Shown here in pieces: positions 1 through 5,166 of a stretch of DNA of 5,166 nucleotides. Both the position numbers and the translations under genes were made by a program. Under the pieces are notes generated by a model. The model saw only the letters and a program-made list of their open reading frames with translations. It did no database searches and had not been told where the DNA came from. Each line of letters starts with the position of its first letter. Within the stretch, counting starts at the first letter, position 1. This DNA comes from an uncultured Actinomycetes bacterium (GTDB taxonomy: Bacteria; Actinomycetota; Thermoleophilia; Gaiellales; F1-60-MAGs149), in NCBI GenBank assembly GCA_903960645.1, contig CAJCBN010000041.1, positions 1-5,166 of the forward strand. The letters are read 5' to 3'.

Positions 1-19
1 CCCCGCAGTCTCTGCGACC

Positions 20-598
20 ATGCCCGTACCGATGACGCGTAGTCCCGACCCAGACCCGCACGGGCTCTCGCCGCAGACGCGCGAGGCGCTCGTCGCGCTG
101 CCGCAGAACAACGTCTTCCGCGCGCTCGCCCATGCCGATGCCGCGTTCCCGCCGCTGATGGAGCTGACGGCGAGTCTTTGGAACGACGCCGTGCTCGACC
201 AGCGCCAGCGCGAACTCGCCATCCTGCGCACCGCGCGCCTCGTCGACTCCGCCTACGAGTGGATGCACCACGTCGAGGTGGCCCGCATGGTTGGCATCAC
301 GGAGGCGGAACTCAACGCGATCGACGTCGGACGGCTCGAGCTGGCGCCGTTCTCCGAGCCCGATCGTCTCCTGCTCGAGGCCGTTCCGCAGATCCTTGCG
401 CACCGCCGCTCCGACGACCGTGCGTTCGCCGCGCTGCGGGCGGCCTTCAGCCTGCGCGAGCTCGTGGAGCTGCACCTGATCGTCGGCCTCTACGCAACGA
501 TCGCGGGCGTCGTCGCCGACTTCGACGTCGAGCTGGAGCCCCGTTCGGGTGCCTTCGAGTTACAGCACGACGACCGCGGTCCGCGGCTCGGCGGCTAG
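20..598 (+). CDS. Carboxymuconolactone decarboxylase-family protein, no cysteine
   Basis: This encodes a 192-residue, mostly helical protein of the carboxymuconolactone decarboxylase (CMD)/AhpD-like superfamily. Seen directly: a helical core with QRQRELAILRTARL (61-74) followed by the E80-W-x-H83-H84-x-x-x-A signature and a VGITEAEL turn (91-98), the usual CMD arrangement. A second helical half runs from about 114 to 168 (EPDRLLLEAV, then LRELVELHLIVGLY). The protein contains no cysteine, so it lacks the CxxC redox pair of AhpD-type peroxidase partners. A thiol-disulfide role is therefore unlikely, and a decarboxylase or other acid-base role is possible; the substrate cannot be deduced. The ATG at 20 gives a typical length, but the frame stays open to the left edge (codons from base 2) and no clear Shine-Dalgarno precedes it, so the true start could lie upstream; an ATG at 32 is also possible. 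The gene converges on rpiA and overlaps its end by 4 bases. Family call is fairly secure, function unknown. Confidence 0.8.
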   Translation: MPVPMTRSPDPDPHGLSPQTREALVALPQNNVFRALAHADAAFPPLMELTASLWNDAVLDQRQRELAILRTARLVDSAYEWMHHVEVARMVGITEAELNAIDVGRLELAPFSEPDRLLLEAVPQILAHRRSDDRAFAALRAAFSLRELVELHLIVGLYATIAGVVADFDVELEPRSGAFELQHDDRGPRLGG

Positions 599-1239
599 AC
601 CGCGCGCGTAAGTTGCTCGACCGCGTCGCCGCGGCCGATCAGGATCTCGCTCGTCATCGACGGCGGGAACAGCCCGTGCTCAACGACGCCGGGCACGCTG
701 CCCAGCCAGGCAGCGAGGTTGGCGGGGTCGCTGATATCGCCCTGGTAGTCGGCGATCACGTTGCCATCAGGGCTGTCGGGCACGCCACGCAGCGTCACAT
801 CGCCGAGCAGCCGCAGCGTATTGGCGAGGCCGTACTTGAGCAGCTCGAGCGGGACCGGCGCGTGGAGACCGTCAACGGTCTTCGACGAGTCGGCGATCAC
901 GACGAAGCGATCCGCCATCGACGCGACGATCTTCTCTCGGGTGTGTGCGGCACCGCCGCCCTTGACGATCCACCAATCGGGTGCGATCTGGTCGGCGCCA
1001 TCGATCGCGAGGTCGAGGTGGTCGATTTCGGCAGCGTTCGCGACCTTCATGCCGAGCGCACGCGCGGCGTCTTCCGTGCGTACTGAGGTGGCGACGCAGG
1101 TAATGTCGAGTCCGCGCGCGGCGATCGCCGGCAGCAAGAACGCAACGGTCGAACCCGTCCCGAGACCGACACGCATGCCGTCCTCGACGAGCAGCGCCGC
1201 GGCTTCGGCGGCGACGCGCTTCTCGGTGTCCTGATCCAT
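595..1239 (-). CDS. rpiA: Ribose-5-phosphate isomerase A
   Basis: The enzyme interconverts ribulose-5-phosphate and ribose-5-phosphate in the cytosolic pentose phosphate pathway, using the product of Gnd encoded two genes upstream. The 214 residues match the family length (E. coli RpiA is about 219). Visible motifs in order: the phosphate-binding GLGTGST (25-31); TSVRTED (51-57); DLAIDGADQI (76-85), whose D80 and D83 correspond to the active-site aspartates; KGGGAAHTREKI (93-104), with E102 at the position of the catalytic glutamate (Glu103 in E. coli); IADSSK (115-120); and the C-terminal GNVIADYQGDISDP and PGVVEHGLF blocks. Small deviations from E. coli are Q84 (Glu in DGADEI) and H99 (Leu in GGGAAL), neither at a catalytic position. 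It is the last gene of the minus-strand cluster, 10 bases after pgl. No Shine-Dalgarno is visible before the ATG at 1239; a -10-like hexamer 7 bases upstream suggests it may also be read from its own leaderless transcript. Confidence 0.96.
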   Translation of the reverse strand: MDQDTEKRVAAEAAALLVEDGMRVGLGTGSTVAFLLPAIAARGLDITCVATSVRTEDAARALGMKVANAAEIDHLDLAIDGADQIAPDWWIVKGGGAAHTREKIVASMADRFVVIADSSKTVDGLHAPVPLELLKYGLANTLRLLGDVTLRGVPDSPDGNVIADYQGDISDPANLAAWLGSVPGVVEHGLFPPSMTSEILIGRGDAVEQLTRAV

Positions 1240-1246
1240 GCTCGAA

Positions 1247-1275
1247 AGGTTACGCCGGATGGGCAGCGGTGTCGG
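1247..1275 (-). promoter_or_regulatory. Candidate internal promoter for rpiA (leaderless type)
   Basis: On the minus strand a -35-like CCGACA (1275-1270, matching TTGACA at four of six positions) is followed after exactly 17 bases by a -10-like TAACCT (1252-1247), and 7 bases later by the rpiA ATG at 1239. Transcription would start at or next to the A of the start codon, giving an mRNA with little or no leader. This fits the absence of a Shine-Dalgarno before rpiA. The pgl stop codon TAA is the first three bases of the -10 hexamer. Spacing and matches are seen directly; promoter activity is inferred, and short AT-containing hexamers arise by chance. Confidence 0.4.
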
Positions 1276-1917
1276 CGAGGATCACCGATGCCGGCGCGGT
1301 CACGCGGCCGGCTGGGATCGACGGGTCGCCGGCCAACAGCTGCCGCAGCGGCTCGCGCTTATCGTCGCCGGTCAGCAGCCACAGGAGACAGCGGCACTTG
1401 GCGAGCTCCGGGTACGTCATCGACATGCGATGCGTGCCCTGGTACTCGCCGCCCGTCACCGCCACCAATTGGTCCGTGACCTCGAGAATCGGATCGCCGG
1501 GTACCAGCGAGGCCGTGTGACCGTCGGGGCCGAGGCCGAGATGGATCAGGTCGATCGTCGTCGGCAGGTCGCCCGCGTAGGCGCGCGCGCCGGCTGCCGG
1601 GTCGAGATCGTTGACGGGCATCGGGTGGATCTGCACCGGCAGCTGGGGGCCGAGGCTCTCGCGCAGATGCGTGAGGTTGCGCAGCGGGTCGCCCTCGGGC
1701 GCGATGCGCTCGTCGACCTGGTACAGCTCGACCGATTCCCACGGCATCTCGAGCTCGGCCAGATCGGCGAACATCGCCCACGGCGAGCGGCCGCCGCTGA
1801 CGGCCATCGAGAACACGCCACGCTCGGCGACCGCGGCGCGCGCGGCCTTCGCCACGTACGCCGCCGCCGCCTTCGAGACCGCCGCTGCATCGGGCAGGAC
1901 GATCAGCTCGTGCTGCA

Positions 1918-1918
<1 letters not shown>
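1250..1918 (-). CDS. pgl: 6-phosphogluconolactonase (Pgl/DevB type)
   Basis: The enzyme hydrolyses 6-phospho-D-glucono-1,5-lactone to 6-phosphogluconate, the second step of the oxidative pentose phosphate pathway, and so supplies the substrate of the neighbouring Gnd. The 222-residue length is normal for the DevB/SOL family of the NagB-like fold. Seen in order: AVSGGRSP (39-46), the phosphate-binding loop usually written SGGSTP; YQVDER (66-71); N81 in the following helix; LGLGPDGHTASLVPG (127-141), the strongest family signature with H134; a TYPELAKC strand region (168-175); and RVTAPASVILAD (205-216). The start at 1918 is chosen because homology begins with MQHELIVLPDAA. The frame is open for another 83 codons upstream, but that stretch is arginine-rich, antisense-like in composition and lies inside gnd. 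The ATG overlaps the gnd stop by one base (TGATG), and AGAAGG sits 4 bases upstream, so translation is probably coupled to gnd. The gene ends in TAA 10 bases before rpiA. Confidence 0.95.
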
Positions 1919-2946
<1,028 letters not shown>

Positions 2947-2953
2947 GGTGGTG

Positions 2954-2959
2954 CTCCTT
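2954..2959 (-). promoter_or_regulatory. Strong Shine-Dalgarno of gnd
   Basis: The minus strand reads AAGGAG, a perfect core ribosome-binding site, 7 bases before the gnd ATG at 2946. It fills most of the 18-base gap after the pgi stop codon. It decides the start in favour of the residues MATAHP before MQLGMIGLG, and it is the strongest ribosome-binding site in the window. Confidence 0.8.
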
Positions 2960-2964
2960 GGGTG

Positions 2965-4590
2965 CTACGCGCGCTTCATGGCGCGGTAGCGCCGGATCAG
3001 TGCGTTGGTCGAGGAATCGTGGTGGAGGTCGGGCTCATCCGGGCTCTCGAGCTCGGGGATGATCTTGACCGCGAGCGCCTTGCCGAGCTCGACGCCCCAC
3101 TGGTCGAACGAGTCGATGCCCCAGAGGACGCCCTGGGTGAAGACGCTGTGCTCGTAGAGGGCGATCAGCGAGCCGAGGCGATGTGGCGTCAGGCGATCGG
3201 CGAGGATCGTGTTGGTCGGGCGGTTGCCCTCCATCACGCGGTGCGGGATGACGTTCTCGGGCGTGCCCTCGGCGCGCACCTCGGCCTCGGTCTTGCCAAA
3301 GGCGAGCGCCTCGGCCTGCGCGAAGACGTTGCTCATCAGGATGTCGTGATGCTCGCCGAGCGGGTTGAGCGAGTGCGCGAAGCCGATCAGGTCGACCGGG
3401 ATGATCGAGGTCCCCTGGTGGATCAGCTGGTAGAAGCTGTGCTGGCCGTTCGTGCCCGGCTCGCCCCAGTAGACCGGGCCGGTGTCGTAGTCGACGCGCG
3501 TGCCGTCGAGCGTGACGTGCTTGCCGTTCGACTCCATCGTCAGCTGCTGCAGGTAGGCGGGGAAGCGCTTGAGGTACTGCTCGTACGGCATCACGCCGAT
3601 CGTCTGGACGCCGAAGAAGTCGCGGTACCAGAAGGCGAGCAGGCCCATCAGGACCGGCAGGTTGCGCTCGAGCGGCGCGGTCAGGAAGTGCTCATCCATC
3701 GCGTGGAAGCCAGCCAGCAGCTCGTGGAAGTGCTTGGGCCCGATCGCCAGCATCGTGGAGAGGCCGATCGCCGAGTCCATCGAGTAGCGGCCGCCGACCC
3801 AGTCCCAGAAGGGGAACATGTTGTTGGTGTCGATGCCGAACGCCTCGACGCGTTCGGCGTTCGTGGAGACGGCGACGAAGTGCTTGGCGACCGCGGCCTC
3901 GTCGCCGAGCTTCGCGAGCGACCAGTCCCGCGCCGTGTGCGCGTTGGTCATCGTCTCGAGCGTGCCGAAGGTCTTCGACGCGATGATGAACAGCGTCTCC
4001 TCGGGGTCCAGGTCGATCGTCGCTTCGGCAAAATCGGTCGAGTCGACGTTGGAGACGAAGCGGAACGTCATGTCGCGCTTGGCGTAGTGCTTCAGTGCCT
4101 CGTAGGCCATGACGGGGCCGAGGTCGGAGCCACCGATGCCGACGTTGACGACGTTCTTGATGCGCTTGCCGGTGTGGCCGAGCCAGCGGCCCTCGCGCAC
4201 GTCGTCGGCGAAGACGCCCATGCGATCGAGTACCTCGTGCACGTCCTTGACGACGTCCTGACCGTCGACGTGCAGCGTGGCGCTCTTGGGCAGGCGCAGG
4301 GCGGTGTGGAGGACGGCGCGGTCCTCCGAGACGTTGATGTGATCACCGCGGAACATGGCGGCGCGGCGGCCGGCGAGGTCACGCTCCTCGGCGAGCTGCA
4401 CGAGCAGCTGCAGCGTCTCCGTGGTGATGCGGTTCTTCGAGTAGTCGAGGAACAGCCCGGCGCCTTCGGCGGTGAGGGCCTCGCCACGGGTTGCGTCACC
4501 CGCAAACAGCTCACGCAGCGTCACGTTCTTGATGGTCTCGTGATGGGCGGCGAGTGCCTGCCAGGCCGTAGTCGAACGCAGCATCGTCAT
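2965..4590 (-). CDS. pgi: Glucose-6-phosphate isomerase
   Basis: The cytosolic enzyme interconverts glucose-6-phosphate and fructose-6-phosphate, joining glycolysis or gluconeogenesis to the pentose phosphate pathway. The protein is 541 residues, close to the 545-550 usual for the long bacterial/eukaryotic form. Numbered from the chosen start: DYSKNRIT (49-56); INVSEDRAVLH (85-95); GIGGSDLGP (151-159); SKTFGTLET (205-213); signature 1, DWVGGRYSMDSAIG (263-276); ESNGK (353-357) with the catalytic Glu; GTNGQHSFYQLIHQGT (379-394) with catalytic-type H384; and signature 2, from G487 through FDQWGVELGK (495-504), with K504. No key residue is missing. The start is uncertain: ATG at 4590 or 4584, or GTG at 4618 or 4647. 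The protein family begins near LRSTTAWQAL, which favours 4590 or 4584, and a TATCCT 7 bases before 4590 fits a leaderless start. None of the options has a Shine-Dalgarno. It is the first gene of the pgi-gnd-pgl-rpiA run. Confidence 0.96.
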   Translation of the reverse strand: MTMLRSTTAWQALAAHHETIKNVTLRELFAGDATRGEALTAEGAGLFLDYSKNRITTETLQLLVQLAEERDLAGRRAAMFRGDHINVSEDRAVLHTALRLPKSATLHVDGQDVVKDVHEVLDRMGVFADDVREGRWLGHTGKRIKNVVNVGIGGSDLGPVMAYEALKHYAKRDMTFRFVSNVDSTDFAEATIDLDPEETLFIIASKTFGTLETMTNAHTARDWSLAKLGDEAAVAKHFVAVSTNAERVEAFGIDTNNMFPFWDWVGGRYSMDSAIGLSTMLAIGPKHFHELLAGFHAMDEHFLTAPLERNLPVLMGLLAFWYRDFFGVQTIGVMPYEQYLKRFPAYLQQLTMESNGKHVTLDGTRVDYDTGPVYWGEPGTNGQHSFYQLIHQGTSIIPVDLIGFAHSLNPLGEHHDILMSNVFAQAEALAFGKTEAEVRAEGTPENVIPHRVMEGNRPTNTILADRLTPHRLGSLIALYEHSVFTQGVLWGIDSFDQWGVELGKALAVKIIPELESPDEPDLHHDSSTNALIRRYRAMKRA

Positions 4591-4680
4591 GCGAGTGAGG
4601 ATAGCCGTTGGACGATTCACAGGTGCTCGCAGCGGGCGCACGCTCACCGAACCGCTACCGCTGGGGCGGCGCGGCGTCTT
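4591..4680. other. 90-base gap between the hydrolase gene and pgi
   Basis: This is the longest non-coding stretch in the window. It holds the -10-like TATCCT near its pgi end. Apart from a 4-base-pair inverted repeat (AGCG/CGCT, 4631-4644) I see no hairpin, and no T tract, so there is no recognisable terminator for the hydrolase gene. Read-through from that gene into pgi cannot be excluded. Confidence 0.5.
4598..4603 (-). promoter_or_regulatory. Candidate -10 box for pgi (leaderless type)
   Basis: The minus strand reads TATCCT, separated by 7 bases (CACTCGC) from the pgi ATG at 4590. Transcription starting 7-8 bases beyond the hexamer would begin at the start codon, which would explain why no Shine-Dalgarno is present. 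No convincing -35 is found at 16-19 bases upstream (GCACCT at 17). The arrangement closely resembles that before rpiA. It would be the main promoter of the four-gene cluster if real; it is supported only by pattern and position. Confidence 0.33.
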
Positions 4681-5166
4681 CTACAGCAGCACGCCGGGCG
4701 GGTTCTCGAAGTCGGGGTGCTCGGCATGGAACGCCCGCGAGCGCGCCACGGTGCGCATCCATTCGTAGTGCAGCTGCTTGGCGACGACGGGGATCACGCC
4801 GGCGCGGCGCATGCGGTCAAGCCCGGCGGCGTGCGCACTGCCCGGCGAGCCAACGGCATCCTCGACGACGGCCACGCGGAAGCCCTCGTCGAGCAGGCCG
4901 AGCGCAGACTGCGCCACGCAGACGTCGGTCTCGAGTCCCACGAGCACGGCGGTGCGCCGCCCCGAGTCGCGCACGGCGGGGCCAACGAGCGGATCGCCGC
5001 AGAGGCCGAAGACCTCCTTGCGCAGCACCGGAGCGTCGCCGACGGCCTCGACGAGCTCGGGATGCAGACCGCCCCAATCGTCCGGCGACTCCACCGACGC
5101 GATGATCGGGATGTCGCAGAAACGCGCGCTCTCCGCCAGGAACGCGATGCGCTCGAGCAGGCCGGC
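4681..5166 (-). CDS. Isochorismatase-family cysteine hydrolase, 5' end outside the window
   Basis: The C-terminal 161 residues are visible; the frame is open to the right edge, so the true start lies beyond 5166, and the in-frame GTG at 5094 is only an internal valine codon. Numbering from the first complete codon: RFCDIPIIAS (15-24), the usual second strand; APVLRKEVFGL (45-55), with K50 possibly the catalytic-type lysine; VLVGLETDVCVAQSALGLLDEG (75-95, with Q86), in which C83 sits at the nucleophile position of the family (compare GIETHVC in YcaC-like hydrolases); and VAVVEDAVGSPGSAHAAGLDRMRRAG (98-123), the strand and helix that follow. The Asp of the catalytic triad should lie in the missing N-terminus. 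The family hydrolyses amides, vinyl ethers or related bonds; the YcaC-like resemblance is a hint, and the substrate cannot be named. It is co-directional with pgi, 90 bases upstream, with no evident terminator, but has no clear link to sugar-phosphate metabolism. Confidence 0.87.
   Translation of the reverse strand, partial: AGLLERIAFLAESARFCDIPIIASVESPDDWGGLHPELVEAVGDAPVLRKEVFGLCGDPLVGPAVRDSGRRTAVLVGLETDVCVAQSALGLLDEGFRVAVVEDAVGSPGSAHAAGLDRMRRAGVIPVVAKQLHYEWMRTVARSRAFHAEHPDFENPPGVLL

Noticed and set aside
4..16. The CGCAG-TCT-CTGCG inverted repeat as a transcription terminator
   Set aside because: The stem is only 5 base pairs, there is no T tract after it, and it lies immediately before a start codon; chance is likely in GC-rich DNA.
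178..1086. A long plus-strand open frame of 302 codons
   Set aside because: It runs out of frame through the CMD gene and antisense to rpiA, both of which have full family motifs. Its product is rich in arginine and alanine with no recognisable domain, as expected from an alternate frame of GC-rich coding DNA.
4631..4644. AGCG-GGCGCA-CGCT as a terminator after the hydrolase gene
   Set aside because: A 4-base-pair stem without a T tract, and located 36 bases or more before pgi; too weak to call.
4591..4647. A 19-residue N-terminal extension of pgi from a GTG at 4647
   Set aside because: No ribosome-binding site precedes the GTG, the extra residues do not resemble the start of the family, and the extension would bury the -10-like hexamer. 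It is kept only as an alternative.
4608..5105. A plus-strand open frame of 165 codons opposite the hydrolase
   Set aside because: The product is very rich in arginine and low in complexity, and it lies antisense to a clear isochorismatase-family gene.

Overview
The window is GC-rich (by eye roughly two-thirds G+C, with G or C at most third codon positions). It is densely packed and carries six protein genes, five of them on the minus strand. The gene content and the short-form Gnd fit a high-GC bacterium, most plausibly an actinobacterium, perhaps of the Thermoleophilia type. That placement is an inference from style and protein resemblance and cannot be proven from the window.

Layout from left to right: a plus-strand carboxymuconolactone decarboxylase-family (CMD) gene (20-598) converges on, and overlaps by 4 bases, a minus-strand cluster. 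Read in its direction of transcription (right to left), the minus strand holds a partial cysteine hydrolase of the isochorismatase family (from beyond 5166 to 4681), a 90-base gap, pgi (4590-2965), an 18-base gap, a short-form 6-phosphogluconate dehydrogenase gnd (2946-1918), a 1-base overlap, pgl (1918-1250), a 10-base gap, and rpiA (1239-595). No gene-free stretch exceeds 90 bases.

The four central genes form a sugar-phosphate module. Pgi interconverts glucose-6-phosphate and fructose-6-phosphate. Pgl hydrolyses 6-phosphogluconolactone, Gnd oxidatively decarboxylates 6-phosphogluconate to ribulose-5-phosphate, and RpiA converts that to ribose-5-phosphate. This is the oxidative pentose phosphate pathway without its first enzyme: no glucose-6-phosphate dehydrogenase (zwf) lies between or beside these genes within the window. 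Gnd has an acidic residue at the end of the second strand of its Rossmann fold, which suggests NAD+ rather than NADP+ preference.

Regulatory signals are modest but informative. Gnd has a strong ribosome-binding site, and pgl appears translationally coupled to gnd. Neither pgi nor rpiA shows a Shine-Dalgarno sequence. Each instead has a TANCCT hexamer exactly 7 bases before its ATG, the geometry expected of a -10 box driving a leaderless transcript.

I see no mobile element, CRISPR array, tRNA or rRNA gene, or phage-like feature. This is mostly an ordinary housekeeping region, and I do not find evidence for an undescribed system.
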